Assembly: GCA_022796015.1 (NCBI GenBank)
Contig: JAAWHU010000009.1
Coordinates: 1-64,000 of the forward strand
DNA from: Hungatella sp.
GTDB taxonomy: Bacteria > Bacillota > Clostridia > Lachnospirales > Lachnospiraceae
Length of the DNA stretch: 64,000 nucleotides
Direction: 5' to 3'
Shown here: in pieces, positions 42,492 to 50,810 of the stretch
Layout: each line of letters starts with the position of its first letter
Numbering within the stretch: position 1 is the first letter of the stretch
Position numbers and translations under genes: made by a program
The notes under the pieces: generated by a model
What the model was told of the DNA's origin: nothing
Database searches by the model: none
The model's input: the letters and a program-made list of their open reading frames with translations, nothing else

Positions 42492-43838
42492 ATGCTGATT
42501 CAGGAACAGATGGGGATACAGGAAAAGCTGGCTATTTTATCTGATGCGGCCAAGTATGATGTGTCCTGTACATCCAGCGGCGTGGACAGAAAAGGAAAGA
42601 AGGGGATGTTAGGGAACGCGGTGTCAGCCGGGCTGTGTCACAGCTTTGCCGCCGATGGCCGGTGTATCTCCCTTCTCAAGATCCTGTTTACCAACCAGTG
42701 CATCTATGACTGCCGGTACTGCATTAACCGCCGGTCCAATGATGTGGTGCGCACGGCCTTTACGCCTGATGAAGTATGTACTCTTACCATGGAGTTTTAC
42801 AGGCGCAATTATATAGAAGGGTTATTCTTAAGTTCCGGGATTCTTCACAGCCCTGACTATACTATGGAGCTGATCTGGCAGACTCTGTACAAGCTGCGGA
42901 GGGAGTTTCGGTTCAACGGCTATATCCATGTAAAGGCCATCCCCGGAGCGGACCCGGTACTTATTGAGCAGGTCGGATTTCTCGCAGACAGAATGAGTGT
43001 GAACCTGGAGCTGCCGACAGCCCAGGGCTTAAAGGCGCTGGCGCCTGCTAAGTCCAGGAGCAGGATTCTGGCTCCCATGAGGCAGATTCAACGGGGCATT
43101 CAGGTGAGAAGGACAGAGGTGGTTCCCTACGAGAGAGGGAAGCGGTTTGTGCCTGCGGGACAGAGCACTCAGATGATCGTGGGGGCTACTCCGGAGAATG
43201 ATTACCAGATGATTAAGGTGGCGGAGGCTCTGTATCAGAACTATGATTTAAAAAGAGTTTTCTACTCCGCTTTTGTCCGGGTCAACGACGACAGCTGCCT
43301 TCCCGTTCTGCCGGGAGGCCCTCCCCTTCTCCGGGAGCACAGGCTGTACCAGGCGGACTGGCTTATGCGGTTTTATGGATTTGGTGCAGAGGAGCTTTTG
43401 ACAGAGAGCAAGCCTCATTTTAACGTGCTGCTGGACCCCAAGTGTGACTGGGCCCTGCGGCATCTGGAGCTGTTTCCCGTGGAGATCAACAGGGCGGAGT
43501 ATCATAGGATTGTCAGAGTCCCAGGAATCGGCGTCAAGTCGGCGAAACGGATTATGGAGGCCCGCAGGGGAACGGCTCTGGATTTCGGAGACCTGAAGAA
43601 ATTGGGAGTGGTATTAAAGCGGGCCATGTATTTTATTACCTGTAAGGGACGGATGATGTACCCCGTGAAGGTGGATCAGGATTTTATTACCAGCCAGCTT
43701 GTGGGGGTGGAGCGGCAGAAAGTGTGGGATATCGGCACTTCGGACAGCTACCGTCAGCTGTCTATGTTTGACGATGGCTGGCTGTCTCCGGCTCCCACAG
43801 GGGAAGACTTTTTCGGGGCTGTGTCGGGCCAGATGTAG
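42492..43838 (+). CDS. Putative DNA modification/repair radical SAM protein (TIGR03916 type)
   Basis: About 448 residues. The radical SAM cluster motif is TNQCIYDCRYC near residue 75 (CxxxCxxC), followed by LKILF and GLFLSSGI strands of the barrel. The C-terminal region has a helix-hairpin-helix element, VPGIGVKSAKRIMEARRG, consistent with DNA binding. The family is known only by name as a putative DNA repair or modification enzyme. It is paired here, as elsewhere, with a TIGR03915-type partner, and the promoter carries SOS boxes. ATG 42492 has GGAGG eleven bases upstream. The biochemical reaction is unknown. Confidence 0.9.
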   Translation: MLIQEQMGIQEKLAILSDAAKYDVSCTSSGVDRKGKKGMLGNAVSAGLCHSFAADGRCISLLKILFTNQCIYDCRYCINRRSNDVVRTAFTPDEVCTLTMEFYRRNYIEGLFLSSGILHSPDYTMELIWQTLYKLRREFRFNGYIHVKAIPGADPVLIEQVGFLADRMSVNLELPTAQGLKALAPAKSRSRILAPMRQIQRGIQVRRTEVVPYERGKRFVPAGQSTQMIVGATPENDYQMIKVAEALYQNYDLKRVFYSAFVRVNDDSCLPVLPGGPPLLREHRLYQADWLMRFYGFGAEELLTESKPHFNVLLDPKCDWALRHLELFPVEINRAEYHRIVRVPGIGVKSAKRIMEARRGTALDFGDLKKLGVVLKRAMYFITCKGRMMYPVKVDQDFITSQLVGVERQKVWDIGTSDSYRQLSMFDDGWLSPAPTGEDFFGAVSGQM

Positions 43839-43900
43839 GAGAGGAGAACCATGGAAGGAGGCTTTTGATGCCTCCGGTGAGGAGAGAGGAGGCCGGGATT

Positions 43901-44656
43901 ATGACTGTATTTGTGTGCCGGGACAGCCTGGAGGGAATCCTGTGCGGGGTCTATGACGCGTGGACCAGCCGCCTGGGACATGCCAATGTGGCCTTGGAGG
44001 TGGAAGGCAGAGGGAACCTGCGCATGTTCTGTGAGTACCGTCAGGTGGAGGAAGGGGAGGAGAAGACGGAGAAAGTGGTTCGTTCGATCCGCAAGAAGGC
44101 CGGACAGGAGGCTTATGAGATGGTATTTCGGGCAGCTTTAAGCCGGGAGGAGGAGAAAGCGGACCGTATCTACCGTTTTTTGATCTATGCTTTGAATTAC
44201 AAAGGGGACATAACGGGTATGCTGCAGATTCCGGCGGTGTATGAGCTCTTCCATATGAACCGGAATGTGGGCAATGAGGCTCATCTGTTAATCGAGTTCG
44301 CCCGGTTTTCCCAGACAAGGGAGGGAGTGCTTTTGTGCACCGTGGGCCCGAAGAATGACGTGATTATTCTCATGGCTCCCCATTTTGCAGACCGTCTGTC
44401 CATGGAGAACTGGATCATCTATGACCAGGGAAGGAAGAAGGCCATTGTCCACAAGGCCGGTGCGGGGTGGATGGTGGTGCAGACAGAGACAGAGGAGTGG
44501 AAGAATCGCCTGGAGGCCGGCAGTGATCAGAAGGAGTTTGAGGAGCTGTGGAAGACCTTCCACACTACAATCGCCATAAAGGAGAGAACGAATTATGTGT
44601 GTCAGAGAGGGCATCTGCCCTTGCGGTTCAGGCCCTATATGACGGAGTTCCAGTAA
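43901..44656 (+). CDS. TIGR03915/DUF4130-type partner of the radical SAM protein
   Basis: 251 residues. The start VFVCRDSLEGILCGVYDAW and the later FVRFSQTREGVLLCTVGPKNDVI-like stretch and MAPHFADRLSMENWIIYD mark the DUF4130/TIGR03915 family. Relatives are found alone next to the radical SAM gene or fused to UdgX-type uracil-DNA glycosylases, which suggests a role at damaged DNA. It is 62 bases after the radical SAM gene, behind GAGAGGAGG, with no terminator between, so it should share the SOS-controlled promoter. No enzyme activity can be assigned. Confidence 0.87.
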   Translation: MTVFVCRDSLEGILCGVYDAWTSRLGHANVALEVEGRGNLRMFCEYRQVEEGEEKTEKVVRSIRKKAGQEAYEMVFRAALSREEEKADRIYRFLIYALNYKGDITGMLQIPAVYELFHMNRNVGNEAHLLIEFARFSQTREGVLLCTVGPKNDVIILMAPHFADRLSMENWIIYDQGRKKAIVHKAGAGWMVVQTETEEWKNRLEAGSDQKEFEELWKTFHTTIAIKERTNYVCQRGHLPLRFRPYMTEFQ

Positions 44657-44662
44657 AACCCC

Positions 44663-44784
44663 TTGCCTTTTTCTTACGGATACTGTATAGTTAAGTCATC
44701 AGGAATCTAATGCCCTTCTCTTTCGGAGGGTAGGTTGACGCAGTTTCTGCGTTTCACAGGTACACCATTCTGTACCGTATTCCT
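44663..44784 (+). ncRNA. Promoter and candidate structured leader RNA of comM
   Basis: TTGCCT (44663-44668), 17-base spacer and TATAGT (44686-44691) form a promoter, with the transcript starting near 44698. The leader then folds by eye into three tandem hairpins: CCCTTC/GGAGGG (44713-44730), ACGCAG/CTGCGT (44738-44752) and GGTAC/GTACC (44759-44776). All are enclosed by AGGAAT (44701-44706) pairing with ATTCCT (44779-44784). The gene start is 38 bases further on. I do not recognise the fold as a known riboswitch. Confidence 0.45.
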
Positions 44785-44822
44785 TGTGTAAAGAAATAGA
44801 AGAAAGAAAAAGGGGGTTTTAT

Positions 44823-46355
44823 GTGTTCAGTAAAGTCAACAGCGTAGGACTTCGCGGTATGGAAGGATATTGTGTGTCCGTGGAGGTGGATGCTGGGGAG
44901 GGCCTTCCCGGGGTAACCATGGTGGGGGTTCTGTCTTCCGAGGTGAGGGAGGCCCAGGACCGGGTCCGCACGGCTCTTAAAAACTCCGGGTATCATTTTC
45001 GTCCCCAGAAGGTGACGGTGAATCTGTCTCCTGCCGATATCAGGAAGGGGGGAACCGGGTTTGATTTTCCCATTGCAGTGGGAATGCTGTGTGCCTATGG
45101 GAGATTAAACCATAGGGACCTGGAGGGCGATGTGCTTATGGGGGAGCTGGGATTAAACGGGGAGCTGAAGCCCATAAGAGGAATCCTGTCCCTGGTGGGT
45201 AAAGCCAGGGAGGCCGGGTTTTGCAGGTGTTTTCTGCCTGTGGAGAATGTCCGGGAGGGAAGGGCCATAGAAGGCATTCAGATTGTGGGCATTAAGAGCC
45301 TTAAGGAGATGGCAGAGCTTATGGGAAGTCCCGAAGGAATAAGGGTTGAGACAAAAAAGGAGGAGGGGGAGGAGGAAGAAGAGGCTCTTTACGGCGTGGA
45401 TTACCGTGAGGTTCAGGGTCAGCTTTTAATGAGGAGAGCCACGGAGGTGGCGGTGGCAGGATATCATAATCTGCTTTACATCGGCCCGGCGGGGACGGGA
45501 AAGACCATGATTGCAGAGAGGATTCCCACCATTATGCCTTCCTGCACAAGGGAAGAGTGTCTGGAGATCTCCAAGATCTACAGCGTATGCGGTTTGCTGC
45601 CTAAGGAGGGAAGGCTTATGAGGAGGCGTCCCTTCCGCCAGCCTCATCACTCTATTACCAGCACGGCTTTGTCGGGAGGCGGCAAGAACCCTGTGCCCGG
45701 AGAGATGTCCTTAGCGTCAGGAGGCGTATTGTTCTTAGACGAATTTCCGGAATTTTCCAGGAGAAGCATTGAGATGATGCGCCAGCCCCTGGAGAGCCGC
45801 AGGGTGGTCTTGTCCAGAGTCAGCGGCAGGTATGAGTTTCCGGCTGATTTTATGCTGGTGGCAGCTATGAATCCCTGTGAGTGCGGCTATTATCCTGACA
45901 GAAACCGGTGCCGGTGTACACAGCAGCAGGTCCGCCGGTACCTTGGGAGAATTTCCAAGCCTATTTTAGATCGTATGGATATCTGTGTGGAGGCATCACC
46001 CATTGGCTTTGAAGAGTTAAAAAGCAGTGAACCGCAGGAATCCTCGAGGGACATCAGAACAAGGGTGGAGAATGCCAGAGGGATTCAGTCCGACCGGTTT
46101 AAGGGGGAGGGAATCTGCTTTAACAGCGAGATGAAGGGAGAGCAGATCCGCAGATACTGTGAATTAAAAAAAGAGGACGAACAGTTCTTTCAGAAGGTAT
46201 ACAGGAATATGAATTTAAGTGCCAGGGCATACGGAAGGATTCTGAAGGTATCCAGAACCATTGCAGACCTGGCAGGGGAGGAGCACATCGGCCATGAGCA
46301 TCTATGTGAAGCCATCAGTTATCGCAGTCTGGAGGATAAATATTGGAACAGCTGA
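44823..46355 (+). CDS. comM: YifB/ComM-family Mg chelatase-like AAA+ ATPase
   Basis: About 510 residues. The N-terminal ChlI domain (KVNSVGLRGMEGYCVSVEVDAGEGLPG) is followed by the AAA+ module with Walker A IGPAGTGKTMIAERI, Walker B VLFLDEFPEF and a C-terminal four-helix lid. In Haemophilus ComM is a branch-migration helicase for integrating transforming DNA. GTG 44823 with AGGGGG six bases upstream is chosen over TTG 44784, which lacks a site and lies in the leader. It overlaps dprA by 13 bases, and dprA also works on incoming single-stranded DNA. Confidence 0.92.
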   Translation: MFSKVNSVGLRGMEGYCVSVEVDAGEGLPGVTMVGVLSSEVREAQDRVRTALKNSGYHFRPQKVTVNLSPADIRKGGTGFDFPIAVGMLCAYGRLNHRDLEGDVLMGELGLNGELKPIRGILSLVGKAREAGFCRCFLPVENVREGRAIEGIQIVGIKSLKEMAELMGSPEGIRVETKKEEGEEEEEALYGVDYREVQGQLLMRRATEVAVAGYHNLLYIGPAGTGKTMIAERIPTIMPSCTREECLEISKIYSVCGLLPKEGRLMRRRPFRQPHHSITSTALSGGGKNPVPGEMSLASGGVLFLDEFPEFSRRSIEMMRQPLESRRVVLSRVSGRYEFPADFMLVAAMNPCECGYYPDRNRCRCTQQQVRRYLGRISKPILDRMDICVEASPIGFEELKSSEPQESSRDIRTRVENARGIQSDRFKGEGICFNSEMKGEQIRRYCELKKEDEQFFQKVYRNMNLSARAYGRILKVSRTIADLAGEEHIGHEHLCEAISYRSLEDKYWNS

Positions 46356-47470
46356 CAGTTAGGGAAGAGATGGATACAGAGAGGGAGAAGGGATATCTGT
46401 ACTGGCTTACCCAGGTTCCGTCTGTGGGAGCCGTAACCATTAGGCGTCTCTGGGACAGGTATCATTCTTTTGAAAACATATATAATATGGAAGGAAAAGA
46501 ATTAAAAGGCCTGGGAATGCTGCCGGAAAAGAGGGCCCGGGACTTTGACCAGCAAAAGCAATTCCTGGAAAAGGCCCTGGAGGAGTATGGCAGGCTGCAG
46601 GAAAAGGGGATTCGTTTCGTGGCTTTTTGGGAGAGGGAGTACCCAAGGCGTCTTCGTTCCTTATACAATAGTCCAGCCGGACTCTATGTGAAGGGAAGGC
46701 TTCCCGAGGATAGCAGGCCAGCCGCTGCCATCGTAGGGGCCAGGAGCTGCAGCAATTACGGAAGGCAGGCGGCACAGATGTTGGGGCGTTATCTGGCCGG
46801 AGCAGGGATTCAGGTAGTCAGCGGCATGGCTCTTGGCATTGATGGGGCCGGACACAGAGGCGCCCTGGAGGCAGGAGGCGATACCTATGGAGTTCTTGGA
46901 TGCGGGGTGGATATCTGTTATCCAAGAAGTCATTTTGCCATGTATCTGGAGATTCCCAAAAAGGGTGGGATTTTGTCGGAGTATAAGCCGGGGGAGGCCC
47001 CGGCCTCCAAAAATTTCCCTATGCGCAACCGGATCATCAGCGGCTTGTCTGATGTGATCATTGTAGTGGAGGCAAGGGAGAAAAGCGGTTCCCTGATTAC
47101 AGTGGACTGCGGGCTTGACCAGGGGAAGGAGATCTTTGCAGTGCCTGGGATGATTACGGACTCCTTAAGCATGGGATGCAACCGGCTCATCAGACAGGGG
47201 GCGGGAATCGTCACCTGCCCGGAGGATATTCTGGAGTATTTTCACATTTTTGTAGACAAAAAGTTAAGAGTTGATGAAAAAAATGAGAATGGACTTGCAA
47301 AGAAGGAAAAAATGGTGTATAGTTGCTTGGATTTACAACCCAAATTTATAGATCGGATTGTAGAAGAGTGCGGCTTGTCTCTGGGGGAGTGTCTGACACT
47401 GCTTTTGGAGCTGGAGCTGGAGGGGAGAATTGTCCAGACTGCAAGCCACTATTATGCAAAAAAGCTGTAA
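46343..47470 (+). CDS. dprA: DNA processing protein DprA
   Basis: 375 residues, TTG start 46343 behind GGAGGA, inside the end of comM. N-terminal SAM-like helices, then the Rossmann-type DprA core: AAIVGARSCSNYGRQ, VVSGMALGIDGAGHRGALEAGG, GVLGCGVDICYP and FPMRNRIISGLSD, which bind single-stranded DNA. A C-terminal winged-helix domain follows. It loads RecA onto incoming DNA. No other competence gene lies in this window. An ATG at 46370 is an alternative start. Confidence 0.94.
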   Translation: MEQLTVREEMDTEREKGYLYWLTQVPSVGAVTIRRLWDRYHSFENIYNMEGKELKGLGMLPEKRARDFDQQKQFLEKALEEYGRLQEKGIRFVAFWEREYPRRLRSLYNSPAGLYVKGRLPEDSRPAAAIVGARSCSNYGRQAAQMLGRYLAGAGIQVVSGMALGIDGAGHRGALEAGGDTYGVLGCGVDICYPRSHFAMYLEIPKKGGILSEYKPGEAPASKNFPMRNRIISGLSDVIIVVEAREKSGSLITVDCGLDQGKEIFAVPGMITDSLSMGCNRLIRQGAGIVTCPEDILEYFHIFVDKKLRVDEKNENGLAKKEKMVYSCLDLQPKFIDRIVEECGLSLGECLTLLLELELEGRIVQTASHYYAKKL

Positions 47471-47483
47471 AGAAGGAGCCGAC

Positions 47484-49589
47484 ATGGAAAAGTGTTTAGT
47501 AATTGTGGAGTCACCGGCAAAGGTAAAGACCATTAAGAAATTTTTGGGCACCAATTATGAGGTTGATGCATCCAACGGTCATGTAAGGGATTTGCCGAAG
47601 AGCCAGCTGGGCATCGATACGGAGCATGATTTTGAGCCCAAGTATATTACCATTCGGGGGAAGGGTGATATTCTTGCAAAGCTGCGCAAGGAAGTTAAAA
47701 AGGCTGATGTTATCTATCTGGCCACAGACCCTGACCGGGAGGGAGAGGCTATTTCATGGCACCTGATGAAGGCTTTAAAATTGGATGAGGAGAACGAAAA
47801 GAAGGATAAGAAGGTTTACCGGATCAGTTTTAACGAGATTACAAAGAATGCGGTGAAGTCTTCTCTAAAGTCACCGAGGAAGCTGGATATGGATCTGGTC
47901 GATGCCCAGCAGACCAGAAGGATTCTGGACCGCATGGTAGGATACAGCATCAGCCCCCTTCTCTGGGCAAAGGTGAAGCGGGGGTTGAGCGCGGGACGTG
48001 TCCAGTCTGTGGCTCTCCGCATGATCTGCGACAGGGAGGAGGAGATCAATGCCTTTATTCCCGAGGAGTACTGGAACCTGGAAGCAGAGCTTTTTCAAGA
48101 GGGCAGCAAAAAGGCCCTGAAGGCTAAATTCCACGGGGACAGTCACGGAAGGATTGCGATTCACAAGAAAGAGGAGCTGGATGAGATCTTAAAGAGCTTG
48201 GAGCAGGCCGCCTATGTGGTCAGTGAGGTGAAGAACGGAGAGAGGAGCAAAAAGGCGCCCCTTCCTTTCACCACCAGCACCTTGCAGCAGGAGGCCTCCA
48301 AGACTTTGAATTTTTCTACCCAAAAGACCATGCGTCTGGCCCAGCAGCTTTATGAGGGCGTGGAGGTGAAAGGAAAGGGAACCATAGGTCTTATTACGTA
48401 TCTGCGTACAGATTCTACCCGTGTGGCGGAGGAAGCCGACCAGGCGGCCAGGACTTATATCGGCAGGACTTACGGGGAGAATTATGTGGCTTCTGCGGAA
48501 GGCGCCAAGAAGAACTCGGGAAAGATTCAGGACGCCCACGAGGCTATCCGCCCTACAGATATTACTCTGACGCCGGTGAAGGTAAAGGATTCTCTTCAGA
48601 GAGATTTGTTCCGTCTCTATCAGCTGATCTGGAAACGTTTCACTGCCAGCCGCATGGAGGCTGCTTTGTATCATACGGTTTCCGTGAAGGTGCAGGCAGG
48701 GGAGTACGAGTTTACCTTGTCTGCCTCCAAGCTGGCTTTTGACGGATTTATGTCTGTGTATGTGGAGGATGAGGAGAAGGAGGAGTCCGGCGCCCTGATT
48801 GGAAAGCTGGCCAAGGGGATGGAGCTGCGCCTTGGAAAGCTTCACAGCAGCCAGCACTTTACCCAGCCGCCGGCTCATTATACGGAGGCTTCCCTTGTGA
48901 AGGCCCTGGAAGAGCAGGGGATCGGACGTCCCAGTACGTATGCTCCTACCATTACCACCATTATTGCCAGACGTTATGTGGCCAAGGAGAATAAGAATTT
49001 GTATGTGACCGAACTGGGAGAAGTGGTGAACCGGATTATGAGGGAGAATTTCCCCAGTATTGTGGACCTTCAGTTTACGGCCAATATGGAGTATCTCCTT
49101 GACCGTGTGGGGGATGGAACCGTGGAGTGGAAAACCGTTGTCCGCAACTTCTATCCAGATCTGGACGAGGCTGTGAAGAAGGCGGAGAAGGAGCTGGAGA
49201 CCGTGACCATAGCCGATGAGGTGTCCGATGAGATCTGCGACCAGTGCGGGCGGAATATGGTGATTAAGTATGGCCCTCACGGCAAATTTCTGGCCTGCCC
49301 GGGATTCCCGGATTGTAAGAACACCAAGCCCTATTTTGAGAAGGTGGGAGTTCCCTGCCCCAAGTGCGGCAAGGAAGTGGTGATCAAGAAGACTAAGAAG
49401 GGCAGAAAATATTATGGCTGTGAGAATAACCCGGAGTGCGATTTTATGTCCTGGCAGAAGCCTTCCACTGTAGTATGCCCGGAATGCGGAAGCTATATGG
49501 TGGAGAAGGGCAGCAAGCTGCTGTGCAGCAACGAGCAGTGCGGTTATTCTACAAAGCTGAGTGAGAATTCGGAAAAAGAGAATGATTAG
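47484..49589 (+). CDS. topA: DNA topoisomerase I
   Basis: 701 residues, ATG 47484 after AGAAGGAG. The Toprim domain begins CLVIVESPAKVKTIKKFLG and has ATDPDREGEAI. The active-site tyrosine is in ITYLRTDSTRV. The C-terminus has three zinc ribbons (CDQCGRN, CPKCGKE with CENNPEC, CPECGS with CSNEQC) that help bind single strands. It relaxes negative supercoils. It follows dprA by 13 bases, the common order in Clostridia and Bacilli. Confidence 0.97.
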   Translation: MEKCLVIVESPAKVKTIKKFLGTNYEVDASNGHVRDLPKSQLGIDTEHDFEPKYITIRGKGDILAKLRKEVKKADVIYLATDPDREGEAISWHLMKALKLDEENEKKDKKVYRISFNEITKNAVKSSLKSPRKLDMDLVDAQQTRRILDRMVGYSISPLLWAKVKRGLSAGRVQSVALRMICDREEEINAFIPEEYWNLEAELFQEGSKKALKAKFHGDSHGRIAIHKKEELDEILKSLEQAAYVVSEVKNGERSKKAPLPFTTSTLQQEASKTLNFSTQKTMRLAQQLYEGVEVKGKGTIGLITYLRTDSTRVAEEADQAARTYIGRTYGENYVASAEGAKKNSGKIQDAHEAIRPTDITLTPVKVKDSLQRDLFRLYQLIWKRFTASRMEAALYHTVSVKVQAGEYEFTLSASKLAFDGFMSVYVEDEEKEESGALIGKLAKGMELRLGKLHSSQHFTQPPAHYTEASLVKALEEQGIGRPSTYAPTITTIIARRYVAKENKNLYVTELGEVVNRIMRENFPSIVDLQFTANMEYLLDRVGDGTVEWKTVVRNFYPDLDEAVKKAEKELETVTIADEVSDEICDQCGRNMVIKYGPHGKFLACPGFPDCKNTKPYFEKVGVPCPKCGKEVVIKKTKKGRKYYGCENNPECDFMSWQKPSTVVCPECGSYMVEKGSKLLCSNEQCGYSTKLSENSEKEND

Positions 49590-49592
49590 AGC

Positions 49593-49647
49593 AATTTTTT
49601 GAAAATTTCCAATAAGTGTTGTTATTTTTCAATAGATATGATACAAT
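49593..49647 (+). promoter_or_regulatory. CodY box and promoter of codY
   Basis: AATTTTTTGAAAATT (49593-49607) matches the CodY box AATTTTCWGAAAATT at 14 of 15 positions. TTGTTA (49619-49624), 17-base spacer and TACAAT (49642-49647) form the promoter. The box ends 11 bases before the -35, fitting direct autoregulation. Confidence 0.75.
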
Positions 49648-49706
49648 TTTTGTATTACTATTGGTATATGGCTCTTTTTTGCGGGCAAGAAGGAGGTTTT
49701 TGAAAA

Positions 49707-50492
49707 ATGAGCGTTCAGTTATTGGATAAGACAAGAAAAATCGGAAAATTATTGCACAATAATAATTCTAATAAGGTGGTATTCAATGATATCTGCCATG
49801 TATTAAGTGAGATATTGGATTCTAATATACTGGTTATCAGCAAGAAAGGAAAAGTTCTTGGAATCAGCACCTGGCCCGGGGTAGATGAGATTGAGGAACT
49901 GATTGATGATCAGCTGGGCGGCTTTGTGGATCAGATGCTGAATGAGCGTCTTTTAAGCATTCTGTCAACAAAGGAGAATGTGAACCTGGCTACCTTGGGA
50001 TTCGCGGAGGAGAATGTAAAGAAGTATCAGGCTATTATCACTCCCATCGACATTGCAGGGGAGCGCCTCGGAACTCTTTTTATCTACAAGATGAATACTC
50101 AGTATGACATAGACGATATTATCTTAAGCGAGTACGGCACAACCGTGGTAGGACTGGAGATGATGAGGTCCGTCAACGAGGAGAACGCTGAAGAGACCAG
50201 GAAGATTCAGATTGTGAAGTCGGCCATCAGCACCCTTTCCTTTTCGGAACTGGAAGCCATTACCCATATCTTTGAAGAGCTGGATGGGAACGAGGGGATT
50301 CTGGTGGCCAGCAAGATTGCCGACAGGGTGGGGATTACCCGTTCTGTCATTGTCAATGCCCTCCGCAAGTTTGAGAGTGCAGGGGTGATTGAGTCCCGGT
50401 CGTCGGGAATGAAGGGGACTTATATTAAGGTTCTTAATGACGTGGTGTTTGATGAGCTGAAGCAGATTAAGAATTCTAATTCCATAAGGTGA
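49707..50492 (+). CDS. codY: Global nutritional repressor CodY
   Basis: 261 residues. The N-terminal GAF domain (residues 1-155, beginning LLDKTRKIGKLL) binds branched-chain amino acids, and GTP also affects activity. The C-terminal winged helix has ASKIADRVGITRSVIVNALRKFESAGVIESRS, the CodY recognition helix. AAGGAGG precedes the ATG. It is separated from topA by a CodY box and its own promoter and ends at a strong terminator. Confidence 0.97.
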   Translation: MSVQLLDKTRKIGKLLHNNNSNKVVFNDICHVLSEILDSNILVISKKGKVLGISTWPGVDEIEELIDDQLGGFVDQMLNERLLSILSTKENVNLATLGFAEENVKKYQAIITPIDIAGERLGTLFIYKMNTQYDIDDIILSEYGTTVVGLEMMRSVNEENAEETRKIQIVKSAISTLSFSELEAITHIFEELDGNEGILVASKIADRVGITRSVIVNALRKFESAGVIESRSSGMKGTYIKVLNDVVFDELKQIKNSNSIR

Positions 50493-50515
50493 CCGTGAGT
50501 GTACGGGAATCAGGA

Positions 50516-50556
50516 AAGACGTAAGGAGTCTTATGTAAACCTTACGTCTTTTTTTA
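50516..50556 (+). terminator. Terminator of codY
   Basis: AGACGTAAGG (50517-50526) pairs with CCTTACGTCT (50540-50549), followed by six or more T. Confidence 0.92.
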
Positions 50557-50810
50557 TTCTATAGAATTCGGAGGTTAAAAGCCAGAATCAAACTGTTTGA
50601 CGTCAAATGACACAAAAGAATTTGTCCGCACTCCATTGCGCCAAAAGAAAAGCAGAATTCCCTGAAAATGCCGAAAAATTCGGGTGTTGCAGAAATTGAC
50701 ATATGAAAAAAATACTGTCAATTTACAAAGAATTAGCAAAATGTTATGGTGGATATACGAAAGTTGCAGAAAAAATAAGCAATAATAGACAAAACGGAAG
50801 GCTTGAGAAT
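50557..50810. other. Intergenic stretch with no clear gene
   Basis: A/T-rich spacer between codY and the carbohydrate locus. TTGACA at 50696-50701 could be a -35 element, but I found no convincing -10 at the right distance. An open frame from ATG 50703 runs into the next gene in frame, but it has no ribosome binding site and its residues do not resemble the family. Confidence 0.5.

Noticed and set aside
44675..44779. TACGG/CCGTA long-range pairing as the closing stem of the comM leader
   Set aside because: The 5' arm lies upstream of the predicted transcript start (about 44698), so it would not be in the RNA; the AGGAAT/ATTCCT stem fits better.
48189..49280. Long minus-strand open frame (363 codons) opposite topA
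   Set aside because: It lies wholly inside the strongly conserved topA gene, has no ribosome binding site, and its translation is rich in His, Leu and Arg as expected from a shadow of a coding strand.
50703..50810. N-terminal extension of the first Gfo/Idh/MocA oxidoreductase
   Set aside because: The extra 36 residues have no similarity to the family, no ribosome binding site precedes ATG 50703, and the Rossmann strand begins right after ATG 50811.
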